From Gymnogyps californianus (taxonomy: Eukaryota; Chordata; Aves; Accipitriformes; Cathartidae), in the NCBI RefSeq assembly GCF_018139145.2, contig NC_059482.1:22715332-22779331 (forward strand): a DNA stretch of 64,000 nucleotides, given 5' to 3'. A program made the translations under genes and the position numbers. Positions 12,701 to 29,523 of this stretch are shown in pieces (the first letter of the stretch is position 1; each line of letters begins with the position of its first letter). The notes beneath the pieces are model-generated. The model was not told the origin of the DNA, ran no database searches, and saw nothing but the letters and a program-made list of their open reading frames with translations.

Positions 12701-14780
12701 ATGCTGGACAGGGTCATTGAGGGCTCTTGGTGCCCTCAGGGCCTCCAACTCCTCCAACCAAGCCATCTTCGTGGTTCGGTGATGTGCTCTGACCTGCTGG
12801 AGGATTTCATCTCATGGTTCCTGCTCTGAAAAATGGCCATTCCCTCCCCTCATTTACCTCGTCACGAGTGATGTAAGCATGAGAGCGTGGGGCCAGTGGG
12901 GAACTCATGTCCCCCCGACCCAGAGGGCCGTGCTGGGGTGACTCTTCTGGTTCCTCTGCTACGGCTGCAGGTCCCTGCCTGGGGTGGTTTGTCTCATAGG
13001 GGTTTCTGAGGATGGAGCAGAACATGCTGGAGGGCTGCACAGACCCTGTAGCCGCTGGCACCTCCACTGCTGAATGTTCAGAGGACCTAAGGGAGGTGAG
13101 AAGCCTCCTAAAAATCATCCTCTGGTGCCAATGCAGGCTAGGTGGTCTCATGAAACATTGACAGAGATTTGGCCACGCTCACCACTGCCGCCGGTCGGGA
13201 AAGAGGAGAGGACTGCTCCCTTCCTGCACAGAGACGTAGTGAAGAAGAAGCTGGAGAGTCCGCAGGGGCTACACAAACTGAATGTGTTCACCAACCTCAG
13301 CCCGGGAAGCTTGAGCAGCAGCAGCTGTCTGAGGCGTGAAGGACTTCAACTCCTGAGCTCTGGGGCCGGGTATGGCATCCTCCCCTTTCCCATGACCTGG
13401 CTTAGACCCTGAAGCCAGGCAGCCCCAAGCTGCCTCCAAGTTGAAGGCAGAGGGGAGGCAGGAGGGTCTCAGCCAGAAGGTGAGAGAGACTTTTCCCTTG
13501 CTGTTGCAGCCAGCTTTCCGTGCGGGCAAACTACACCCTGCAACTCTTGGAGACTTACCACATGCGTCGGGAAGAATGGAGCAGGAGAGTAGAGCTGAAT
13601 CGGCAGAGGAATTATGAAGAGAATCAGTTATTCTGGTAAATCTCTCCAGCTATGGATGGCATCTCCCCATCCCCTGCAGTGCCCTTCCCTCCACAACCAG
13701 GAGCACCCAGGGGAAGGGGGTCTCTCACTGGCACCCCTCGTGGGAGGGCAGCAGGCCTGGGAGGTTGGCACCTGGGATGCGGCACCCAAGGGCCAGCTGT
13801 TGGGCACTGCAGTAGGATTTCTACATGAGACCAGAAAGTTGTGGGTGGCCAAAGAGTGAAGGATTCCGCCAGTGCTTTCTAACTAGACACTGAGACGCCT
13901 TGCCCTGTGGGTCGATGCCTGTTTGGTCCGAAGTCTCATCCTTTGCCCGACCCATCCCCAGGCTGGCTGCCTGCACGAGACCTTGTCATTGCCTCGGACA
14001 CGAGGTCCTCTGTCCCGTCATAGAAAGTATGGAAATGCCAGAGGAAGCAGATCCCATAATATCCAGCCTGAACTAAGCCCGTACCATTTCTGTGCCCTCC
14101 TCCCTGTGCAATAAAACCAAACTGTTCCTCCTTAATGCCGCAGCATTGGACAGCAGATGACTCTCCGGGATCCAAGGGAAAGGTATCTGGACTTCTGGCA
14201 GAACAGAGGACACGTGAATATGATGGGGAAGTCTGTAAACGTGGTCCTGAGCCCTCCCAGGGATTGGAGGCCCCCCATCTCTGTCTCTTCTATATTCCTA
14301 TTAAATCCTGTCTCCACCTCTCTTCTGGGTGGCTGCGCTCCCTCTTCCGAGCTGGTGTGCGGAGCCAGGATGGGCTCTTGGTGGTGTGTACGTTTCCGCG
14401 GGGCACATGTGGCTCTGGGGGCTCCAGGCTGAGCAGAGATGCCCACAGGGGCTGTGGGACTCAACATGGGGCTGATGGAGTGGGGTGAGGGACCTGATGG
14501 GCACGTGGGGGCCCTGGGGTCCATGCAGGGCTTGGGGGCACCAGGGCTCACCCACTGCATATCCTGTGGCCTGTGGAGGGATGGGGAGGAGGAAGGTGGT
14601 GGGATGGTATCCGGGGGGCCGCAGGCTGCCGGGGATATGGAGCAGGGAGCTCTCACCCTCATTGAGTCCTTCCTTCTCCACCAGCACCGAGCCCAACCTG
14701 TGCTGGGGCCGAAAACAGCAAAAGCAGCTCTGGAGTCACCAAAGCACCTTCTCGAAAGGGTAAAATTGGGAGTGATGTAG
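6731..14780 (+). CDS. CCDC81: CCDC81-like protein with two HU-like domains
   Basis: Thirteen coding exons assemble with every phase matching and no internal stop: 6731-6785, 7366-7427, 7975-8131, 9091-9347, 10075-10160, 10926-11071, 11559-11721, 11930-11995, 12594-12639, 13232-13335, 13510-13635, 14144-14234 and 14685-14780. They give 484 aa. The first ~40 residues are a helical lead ending in an IWDSVSESIRQHL-type segment. Exons 3-4 (about residues 40-177) carry the paired HU-like modules of CCDC81, with landmarks GVRLLGIGTF near the start and FKSIGILSIR then MRFFDDFL in the second module. Exon 6 encodes an acidic Glu/Lys run, exons 7-8 a basic Ser/Pro/Lys linker, and exons 10-12 a charged, coiled-coil-prone C-terminus. 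Human CCDC81 is centrosome-associated and longer (about 650 aa), so this is a shorter bird paralogue or a divergent orthologue. The HU region and the first seven exons are the surest; exons 8-13 rest on splice sites and phase. Extra phase-0 exons between 12640 and 13231 cannot be excluded. Confidence 0.83.
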
Positions 14781-16148
14781 AGGTGTTTCTTTCATCAATG
14801 ATGAATACAAAGGTTGTGTTTTAACATAGGGATGAAGAACACGGGAGCCTCAGCCGTGCCCCCCACCTCGGCAGAGTGGGGTGTACACAGGGTGGTCCCA
14901 ACACAGGGCAGGTAGGACCATTTTGATGTCCCTGTTTGGGCACCTGGGGTGTTTCGGGGGCCTGCGAGCATCAGCAGGGGAGAGAAAGTCAGGGGCAGGA
15001 TGGCTCTGGGAGAGCAAACTCCTGGCCCTCCCCATCCTCACCAGAGGTGAGGCCATTTCGGTGTGCCCAAGGGAGGAGAAAGCCCCGATGAGGAGCAAAG
15101 GAAGAGGGGATCAGACTGGCATTGGATCCATCTCTCTTGGCCAATTTCAACTCCAGGCCACCTCGTACCACCCGCTCACGCCTCTGTGGCACAGACCCAG
15201 TCATAAAGAGGCTAAAAGGACAGAAAATTAGGTTTCCTCTCCAAACCAGGCAGGAGCAAAAAGCCTAGAGGAGGAAACGGTAGGCAGCACTGATCAACAC
15301 ACCCCATCAACTGGGCTACCAGAGGGCAAAAATGGGATGGGGGGAGGAGTAAAAGTGTCACAGAAGCAGTGGCAGGGGGGTGGTTTTGGGTGAAAACCGA
15401 GGGCTGAAAGGCAGACCTCCGGGTCAGCACAAACCCTGGAGACACGAGCTTGGAGGATGAAACCCCAAATCGAGGAGCCCTGCAAGGCTGAGCCCAGCCA
15501 GGAGGCTCAGCTCAACCACGCTGCCTGCCCTGGGCTTCCCTGAGCGATGCTGCCAGGGAAGGATTTCTCTGCAGGGCCCACAGCCAGGCAGGGAGGTGGC
15601 AGTGGGACCCCAGGGACGTTGGATGTTGGATGACGCGCCCTGGGGACATCCTGGGTTACCTGGACATCCCTGCCCAGGTCCTTCCCACAGCATCGCTCAG
15701 CTCCCCATGGAGATCCTTGTGCCATTTGCTGTATTTTAAACTGAAACAAACTTGTATCACACATTTACAATGCCATAAAAATACTTAATTACGCACGTCT
15801 TGTATAACTCAGACTTAGCTGAAACTATTATAACTCTAAATCTGCTGTATTATAGTGTGATGCCCCCGCTGCATGATGCCCCCATGGCACGATATCCCCT
15901 CGACAGCGCTGTCCTTTGCAGCAGCCTCGGTCCCTGGGTGCCATCCCGGCGTTGCCAGCGTTTTGCACAATTTAGGGCCCCATTCCAGACTGCTGAGGCT
16001 CCGAGCAGCAGCAGCACCCAAGTCCGTTTGTAGCCACCTTAATAAAATAATGTGGTTTTGCTCGCCGGGCCGTGCTCCCCGTGCTAGGAGAGCAGACGAT
16101 GCAGGCGCTCTCCTCCCCGTGGTCCCGGCGTGTGGCAGGACTTCTTCT
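14781..16148. other. Intergenic, nothing recognised
   Basis: This lies between the CCDC81-like stop codon and the first tRNA. No canonical poly(A) signal stands out close to the stop. There is an AT-rich patch near 15730-15850. I see no conserved protein or RNA. Confidence 0.4.
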
Positions 16149-16220
16149 GCTGTGATCGTATAGTGGTCAGTACTCTGCGTTGTGGCCGCAGCAACCTCGG
16201 TTCGAATCCGAGTCACAGCA
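16149..16220 (+). tRNA. tRNA-His (GTG), copy 1
   Basis: This is a full 72-nt cloverleaf. The acceptor stem GCTGTGA pairs perfectly with TCACAGC, with A as the discriminator. The anticodon loop reads TTGTGGC (anticodon GTG), and the T loop contains the B-box GGTTCGAATCC. No intron is present. A TTTT Pol III terminator lies at 16225-16228. It is identical to the copy at 19220-19291. Relative to the common vertebrate gene the third acceptor pair is T-A instead of C-G, a compensated change. The encoded tRNA needs a post-transcriptional G-1, as all eukaryotic tRNA-His do. Confidence 0.96.
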
Positions 16221-16640
16221 ATGCTTTTGCCAATCGCCCGGTGCACGAAAAGGCCAGGTTGAAGATGCAAGGGAGGCATCTGCAAGGAGGTTGGTTTGCA
16301 AAGATGCCGTTCCCTAGGAGGGGCCACAAGCTCTGATGTGCTCTCTGCTCCTAAGAGTGGCCGGACTCGCGCCTACAATGATTTCCCGACCTGTAGTCGC
16401 TGCGCAGGGTGTCTCCAGTGGAGCTTCAGTGGGGCTTCTGGGAAAGCACTCCAGCTTCTCCATTTTCCAGGCAAAGCTTGAGAATCTAGAAGAAATCACC
16501 CAGCTTTCCACCTGTCCCTCATCCTTCCTCCCAGTTTTGCAAAAAGAGGACCAGAAGACGCTGTGGCCGCCCTGCAGAGTGAGAGGAGGTGGGAAGCAGC
16601 AGCTTGCTGCCCCAGGGCTCAGCTCCCCGCTCCTGCCCTC
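16149..16640 (+). repeat. Segmental duplication, unit 1 (tRNA-His plus 3' flank)
   Basis: The tRNA and its 3' flank recur at 19220-19760. Shared landmarks include the CTGCAAGGAGGTTGGTTTGC block just after the tRNA and a GTGAGAGGAGGT block followed by GCTCAGCTCC about 430-490 bp downstream. The offset grows from 3071 to about 3130 bp through indels, so the copies are diverged while the tRNA itself is identical. Confidence 0.7.
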
Positions 16641-17911
16641 CAGGGTGGGAAGAATCTGCCACAGCGACCCCCTGAAGAAGAAGGAAGATCAACCTGATGA
16701 AAGCCCCGCTGCCAGCACTCCCAGCTCCTGGGGAACAGGATTTTGGCTGCAGGACCTCCAGGGATGCTTTCACGGCAGAGGCAAAACTCATCCAGAGCTG
16801 AGGGATGACCCCCACGCTCTGTGGGTCTGGGAACCAGAGGTCTCATGGGCACCAAGAGGCAGGTGGAGATCTCTGGGGTGCACCAGGAGGTGCTTCAGCT
16901 TGAGGAAGCCTTTTAAACTGTTGCCTTTCCTCTTCAGGAGCCTTCAGACCACGGAGACACCCTGTTTGCTTGGTCTTGGTGCCCTCTCCTGACAGCTGTG
17001 CAGAACTCGCTCTGGATGGCAGCTTTCAAAAAAGAAATTACAACGAGCTGCATAAGGTATCGCACAGGTCGCACTCGGGGCTCAGCTGGTGAAGAAGACA
17101 CTACCCAAGCAGCGGGTCCCAATTTATTCACCACTGCTAACTGAAAGTAGCAGAGGGGTGCCAGCACTCGGGCGGATTGGCTCAGGCGTCCGCAGGGCTT
17201 GTGCGTGGGAAGGGGAGAGGGAGGCTTTTTTAGGGCACAAAATAAATTCTTTTTCTTTCATACCTTATCCATAGCAAGGAATGGAGAGCAAAATTCATTA
17301 CGGATTTCCCTTTAGGAGTTGCAGTTTATAGGGCACTACTTGCACAACTTCACACTCCTCCGAACTTCATTTGCTCTTTTACTGAAAACACAGATTTCTT
17401 TACTCAGAGAAAGCTCAAAAAGCATTTTCCCTTCTAAAAATAACAAAGAAGGAAGAGAAGACAAACATCTAGAGAAGTTGTCCTTTAGCAGCAGCAGCTC
17501 CTGTCCCACTTTTACACAGCTGAGAAGCAGAAACAGAAGGAAATAGAGGATTTCTCCATCCCTCTTTTCCCCCCCTCCCCAGAAAGTCAGTTTGGGGTAT
17601 AAGGCCATGAAGCTTACCTGAAGAATAATGTCCTGTGCTTGAGTATCTGATGTATGCTCAGGTTGAAAAATGTCAAAATCCCAGAGGGGATATTTTTCAT
17701 CCAATATGACTCAATTTTCTGTTAAAAGAGTTTTTATTTTGCAAAAAAACCCTGATGTGTGTATACACATATACAGTGCAATTCTGGGCTTGGCTGAAGC
17801 AGTGTGGTGGCCTCACGGGTCGCTGCAGCCTCTGCTCTCACGTGAACCGTCTTCCCTTAAAATGACGCAGGGCTCTGCTTTGGTTGGAGCGGGTTTGGGA
17901 TGACAGGCAGC
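16641..17911. other. Intergenic, nothing recognised
   Basis: No gene is supportable. A moderately AT-rich section at about 17220-17780 has no clear coding potential. Some open frames exist but lack homology. Confidence 0.4.
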
Positions 17912-18240
17912 AGAATCACAGGATGGTTGAGGCTGGAAGGCACCTCTGGAGGTCACCTGGTCCAACCCTCTGCTCAAGCAGGGCCACCCAGAGCTGGTTG
18001 CCCAGGACTGCGTCCAGATGGCTTTTGAGTACCTCCAAGGATGGAGACTCCACAACTTCCCTGAGCAACCTGTGCCGGGGCACGGCCACCCTCACAGCGA
18101 AAAAGCATCTCCTGAGGTTCAGACAGAGCCTCCTGCCTTCCAGTTTGTGCCCATGGCCTCTGATCCTGGTACCACTGAGAAGAGCCTGGCTTCCCTCCTA
18201 GGAGAGATGCTCCAGTCCCTTCAGCATCTTCAAGGAGGTC
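17912..18240 (-). mobile_element. CR1 LINE 3' end
   Basis: The plus strand starts AGAATCACAGGATGGTTGAG and runs through the well-known CR1 3' sequence: a TGGTCCAACCC segment, CTGCTCAAGCAGGGCCACC, TTGCCCAGGAC, GGATGGAGACTCCACAAC and TTTGTGCCCATGGCC. This is the reverse complement of the CR1 3' region, so the element lies on the minus strand. It is 5'-truncated like most CR1 copies and has no coding capacity left. The right boundary is approximate. Confidence 0.93.
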
Positions 18241-18451
18241 ATCATGCAGAAAAAGCAGGTGCCAGCAGGAACCCAGCCTTTGAGGAACCTGCGTGAAGAT
18301 GGTCGGTTTGGGCACCTGAACACCCTTCAGTGAGGAAAGGAGCAGGGGAGAGAGTCTCTTGCTTCATCCCCATCTCAGCTGTCCCAGGAGGGACTGTCCC
18401 AGCCGGAGGAGGTGCCGCTCCTGCCCAGGGGCTCCTAAAGGATAAAGCCTT

Positions 18452-18524
18452 CGCCTGAACAGGGGCTTGAACCCTGGACCCTCAGATTAAAAGTCTGATG
18501 CTCTCCCAGCTGAGCTATCCAGGC
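18452..18524 (-). tRNA. tRNA-Lys (TTT)
   Basis: This is a 73-nt cloverleaf on the minus strand. The acceptor GCCTGGA pairs with TTCAGGC (one G-T wobble), with G as discriminator. The anticodon loop is CTTTTAA (anticodon TTT), and the B-box is GGTTCAAGCCC. It closely matches the standard vertebrate tRNA-Lys(TTT) and has no intron. The first 25 nt downstream have only TTT runs, so the Pol III terminator is weak or more distant. It lies between the two tRNA-His genes in opposite orientation. Confidence 0.94.
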
Positions 18525-19219
18525 TCACGTTTGGGGTTTTGGGGGACGTTCAGGACAGGCAGCGAGGACCCCGCTTCACCGTGGCACCGGTGAGACAACA
18601 CGGGGACTCGCTTCGACCTCTTCCACCCCCATGCCGCCCCAACAAGGCCACCACAGCGGAGGGCATCCTCCCACGAGGAGGAGCACCACCAGGACCTCTA
18701 CCCTGCCCTGGCACCTCTTCCTCAGGCGAGGACGGGGTCACTGGGGGGGAGGTGATGCATAAACGCCAGGTTTATCCTCCTGGGGACAGCCAAAAGGCAG
18801 CGCGATGAGGCAGAGGAGGAGGAGGAGGAGGAGAGGAGGAGAGGAGAGCCTGGCGGGGCCTGCGGGTGCCAACCCCGGCAGCCTGGGAAAATAAGAACCC
18901 GCAGCAGCGGGCTTTGAACTTGCTTTTCCGGAGACCGGCACCCAGCACCGGCTCCTCAGCCCGCTCAGCCACGCTGCCTGCACGCACCGGGCTCAGCACC
19001 CGGCTTCCGGGCGCGGGCTGGACCGGCTTCCCACCGGAGCACGGATCCGGCACAGGGATGCGCCCCGGGGAAGCGCCAGGGCCGCAGGGATGCGCCGGCG
19101 GGGAGGGCGAGCGGGGTGCCGTAGGGGCGGCCGTCGGACCTCCGCCGTCCTCCCCCGAGGGAGGCCGGGGGGGATCTGGCCGGAGGAGAGGAGCGGCGGC
19201 GTGGGGCCCCCGCTCGGCG
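18525..19219. other. GC-rich spacer between tRNA-Lys and tRNA-His
   Basis: This is CpG-rich DNA with a GGA-type simple repeat near 18810-18850. No gene is supported. A long minus-strand open frame (18772-19929) crosses it and also crosses the tRNA-His antisense; it is regarded as chance in GC-rich sequence. Confidence 0.45.
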
Positions 19220-19291
19220 GCTGTGATCGTATAGTGGTCAGTACTCTGCGTTGTGGCCGCAGCAACCTCGGTTCGAATCCGAGTCACAGCA
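19220..19291 (+). tRNA. tRNA-His (GTG), copy 2
   Basis: All 72 nt are identical to the copy at 16149-16220, with the same T3-A70 acceptor pair. A TTTT terminator lies at 19296-19299. The 5' flank is CpG-rich and unlike that of copy 1, so the duplication breakpoint lies close to the tRNA 5' end or the flank has diverged. Confidence 0.96.
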
Positions 19292-19760
19292 ACGCTTTTG
19301 CCAACGGGCCGGTGCTCGGGAAGGCCGGGATGGAGATGGGACGAGGCGGCTGCAAGGAGGTTGGTTTGCAAAGACGCCGTGCCCGAGGAGGGGGCCGCAA
19401 GCTCGGACGGGCTCCTAAAGGCCACCCGTCGTTTTCTCTCGCCCTTCCTCCCGGGTCTGCAGGAGGAGACTCCCCTCTGCTCCACGGGGAACCCACCCTG
19501 CCAGCCCAGCCCACCCACCAGTGCCCTCCAGCCCCATGCAGACCTGACCCACCTCGCTCCTCCCTGAGAGGAAGAAGACACCTTCCCTTCAGTAGGAGAG
19601 TATGACTTTTCTGAAGCCAACCCACTTTGCTGGAGCTCTTTGTTCCTGCCTGGCCAAGCTGGAAGGACAGCCTCCCTGGACAGGCTGCGTGCCTTTCTCC
19701 CTTCCCCACAGGGTGAGAGGAGGTAGAAGGCTTCTGCCCCAGAGCTCAGCTCCAGAGAAG
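19220..19760 (+). repeat. Segmental duplication, unit 2 (tRNA-His plus 3' flank)
   Basis: This is the partner of 16149-16640. It shares the CTGCAAGGAGGTTGGTTTGC block, the following AAGA-GCCGT segment, and the distal GTGAGAGGAGGT and GCTCAGCTCC blocks. Copy 2 is more CpG-rich, and copy 1 shows CpG-decay type differences. Confidence 0.7.
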
Positions 19761-20897
19761 ATGCTGGGTAGGAAGGATTTGCACCCAGAGGATCAAAAGG
19801 CCACGCTCTAGGTGAGCTTGAACTCCCCCCACAGCATCCTCTGCTCAGCACTGCTGTGCACCCGCCCATTGCCCCACCGGAGCAAACTGGGAAGACTGGA
19901 GCACACTGGGAAGGCTGGAGCAAGCCCACGAGCAGTTGGATTCTGCTCTACCATCATGGCTCACCACCATTCACCTCTTCTTCATCCCCCTGCGCCCTAG
20001 CCCCTTCCATCCCCTGCCCCTCCAGGCGCTGCCAGCCTGGGTCACCCTGCTTTCCCCTGGGTGCCTCCCAGTCCCCGAGGGTCCCCAGTCCCTGGTGCAG
20101 GCAGGGCCACCTGGAGCCCTGCCCATGCAAGGTGGGGGCTGAAGGGGCTCCCCGCAGCTGGGGCTGGTACCAAGGGGGCACCCACGGGGACCTGGAGCCC
20201 GCAGCGGCCGGGAGCTGCAGGGTCCCAGGGTCGAGCGCCTGCCGGGGGGATGCTGGGGGGCGAGGGGGGGGGGGGGGATGCTGCATCCCCCGAGGCCGAG
20301 CGCCTGCCGGGGGGATGCTGCATGGGGCAGCCTGGGTAGGGGGGCACGGGGCAGGGGCAGTGCCCGGGGGGACACTGGGGGATGTGCTGCTACCATGTGG
20401 CACAAGGGGCTGCCCAGACGTGTCCTCGCCTGTCCCAGCCCCCATATCTTCTCCCAGAGGTTTGGGGTCCGCCTGGCCACGTCAGCAGCACCAGCCCCCC
20501 CCCCCCGCCAAAGGCAGGAGGAGCGGAGAGGTGCTGCATTAGCCCAGGCAGGGAGCGGGCAGGGAGCGGGCAGCCCTGGGCAGCCCTTTGGGGTTACCCC
20601 CGGAGCAGCGTGCAGGGGGAAGTGTGTGGCAGCCACAACCCCAGCACACAGCGGAGGGACGCCGAGGCATCGGGAAGCTGCTAAATTTATGTGCCCGCTC
20701 TGCTGGCACCCCCGGGCAGGGCTCTCGGGGGGGTGAAGAGCCCCTGGGCACCGCCGGACTGCCTTGGCAGGGCATGGCATGGCCGCAAGGCCAGTCCTTC
20801 GGCCCTCCCCGTCCCTCCTCCCCATCACGGCCAGCCCCTTGCAGCTCTCCCCTCCCCTGCAGCCCGGGTGCCTCTTGGCTGGACCTGCGTAAAAAAA
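19761..20897. other. LCAT upstream region with G-tracts
   Basis: No gene is supported. A 25-bp motif ending in GCGCCTGCCGGGGGGATGCT occurs twice about 65 bp apart (near 20231 and 20296), with a run of 14 G between them (20264-20277). A C-tract lies near 20497. Long open frames on both strands reflect GC bias. Confidence 0.45.
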
Positions 20898-20904
20898 TAT
20901 AAAA
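20898..20904 (+). promoter_or_regulatory. LCAT: TATA box of LCAT
   Basis: TATAAAA lies 47 nt before the LCAT ATG, predicting a start site near 20928 and a 5'UTR of about 20-25 nt. The short leader agrees with the compact LCAT genes of other vertebrates. Confidence 0.65.
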
Positions 20905-20950
20905 GGCTGTTTTGCTTGGAGACGTCCGGAGGATCCCGGCCGAGCTTGCC

Positions 20951-27805
<6,855 letters not shown>

Positions 27806-28475
27806 AAGGAATGAGGGCCAGCTTCCCTCCGTGCTGGTAGCCACCACAAGCTGCCACGCAGGGGAGCAAAGGACTTGGAGCTGAGGTTGGAAGGAAAAGG
27901 AGCAAGACCAACAGCTCACGTGGATGGGCCGGCACCCACTTCCACACTCATTGGTTTTTCTTTCGGGAACGGCGATTAATTGTATTTCAGAGGCTTGTCA
28001 CTTCCCACTAGCGGGTGGATAATTAACCGCGCTGTCAGCTCATTAACATCACACTTGCGAATTACGGCGTACGCGCAAGCCCTTGTCGCTAGCAAGCCAC
28101 GTTTAGGCACTTTAGAGGCTGCGGAGCCCGCGGTGCCGTAGCCTCTGCTCACTTGGGACAGAGCAACTCGCGTAATGAGTGCGGGCTCTGACTTACCGGG
28201 GCGCTCACGGGGGTGGCACGGGGGTGGCACGGCAGGTATGGCTTGCAAGAGCACCTCTGCCAGCCGCCAGCGTGCAGGCAACGAGCTAGGCTCCTCGGGT
28301 AAGACCGACTCGAAATCAGCAGATTTACAAAATAATAAACACATTTTGCTTCTGAGCGCTGAGTCTGCCTTGTCCTTGCATGGCGGGTTGGGAAAGCCAG
28401 CCGTAACCGAAAACGGAGGCGTTTGCTGCCCGGCGGCACCCCAGGAGGTGGGGCTTTGGGAAAAGCCACCTGTTC
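27806..28475 (+). other. LCAT 3' flank / possible 3'UTR
   Basis: The first AATAAA after the LCAT stop is at 28334-28339, which would give a 3'UTR of about 550 nt. Mammalian LCAT has a very short 3'UTR, so an earlier non-canonical site (for example ATTAAT near 27975) is possible. No other gene is seen. Confidence 0.35.
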
Positions 28476-29216
28476 GGCGATGCAACTGGGGTTGGCGATG
28501 CAGCTGGGGCTGGCAACACGATCGGGGTGACAATGCGAGTGGGGTTGATGACAGGACCAGGGTGATGATGTGACTTGGGCCAGTGACACAACCAGGGTTG
28601 GTGATGCAACCGGGGCTGGCAATGCAGCCAGCTTGGCGATGCAACTGGGGCTGGCAATGCAACTGGGCTTGGCAATGCAGCTGGGGCTGGCGACGCAACC
28701 GGGGCAGCAATGCAACCAGGGCTGGCGATGCAAACAGGGTTAGCGATGCAACCGGGACTGGCAACACAGCCGGGGTTGGTGATGCAGCCAGTGCTGGCGA
28801 TGCAGCCGGGGCTGGCAGTGCAAATGTGGTTGGCGACGCAACCGGGGCAGCAATGCAACCGGGACTGGTGATGCTGCCAGGGCTGGGGATGCAAAGGGGG
28901 CTGGCGATGCAACCGGGGCAGCAATGCAACCAGGGCTGGCGATGCAAAGGGGGCTGGCGATGCAACCAGGGCAGCAATGCAACCAGGGCTGGCGATGCAA
29001 ACAGGGTGGCTATGCAACCGGGACTGGCGATGCAACCGGGGTTGGTGACGCAGCCAGGGCTGGTGATGCAGCCGGGGCTGGCGATGCAAATGCAGTTGGC
29101 GATGCAACCAGGGCTGGGAATGCAACCGGGGCTGGGAATGCAACCGGGGCTGGGATGCAAGGGGCTGGGGATGCAACCGGGGTTGGCGATGCAACCGGGG
29201 CTGGCGACGCGACCGG
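28476..29216. repeat. 18-bp minisatellite (about 40 units)
   Basis: This is a tandem array of an 18-bp unit close to ATGCAACCGGGGCTGGCG, with frequent variants (CAGCCGGGG, CAAACAGGG, GTGACGCAG) and several 9-, 12- or 15-bp partial units. Because 18 is divisible by three and stop codons are rare in the unit, it creates long open frames on both strands (MQPGLA-type repeats on +, ASPGCI-type on -). These explain the very long apparent ORFs here and are not taken as genes. The array ends directly at the CpG-island promoter of MATCAP1. Confidence 0.93.
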
Positions 29217-29523
29217 AGGCGCCCCGAGCCCCCCGCCCCCCCCCCCCGGCCCCGTTGCGGAGCGCAGCGCACCCGGCCCCACCACCGCTCCGCACCGCGG
29301 CCGCGGGCAGGGCGGGCTCCGCGCGGGGCGGGGCGCGGCGCGGCGCGGCGGGGAGGGGCGGGGCTCTCCCTAAACGCTCCGCTCCCATTGGCTCCGGCGT
29401 TGCCGGGCGCGGTGCCGATTGGCGGGCCGCGGCGCGTGCTCGGGGCGGCGGCGCGGGGGGTCGGCCCGGCGCAGCCCACGTGCCGCCGCCGCCGCCGCCG
29501 CCGCCGCCACCGCGCTGGAGGCC
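29217..29523 (+). promoter_or_regulatory. MATCAP1: MATCAP1 CpG-island promoter
   Basis: This is TATA-less and very CpG-dense sequence. It contains a GC box (GGGGCGGGGC at 29355-29364), two inverted CCAAT boxes (ATTGG at 29387-29391 and 29418-29422) and an E-box CACGTG at 29477-29482. The CpG island continues through exon 1 into intron 1. The start site is not determined. Confidence 0.7.
29482..29508 (+). repeat. (GCC)9 trinucleotide repeat in 5'UTR
   Basis: Nine uninterrupted GCC units end 15 nt before the MATCAP1 ATG, so they probably lie in the 5' leader. A related GCG run just inside the coding region encodes a short poly-Ala. Confidence 0.85.

Noticed and set aside
18772..19929. 385-codon minus-strand open frame
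   Set aside because: It runs antisense through tRNA-His copy 2 and GC-rich spacer, with low-complexity translation and no homology.
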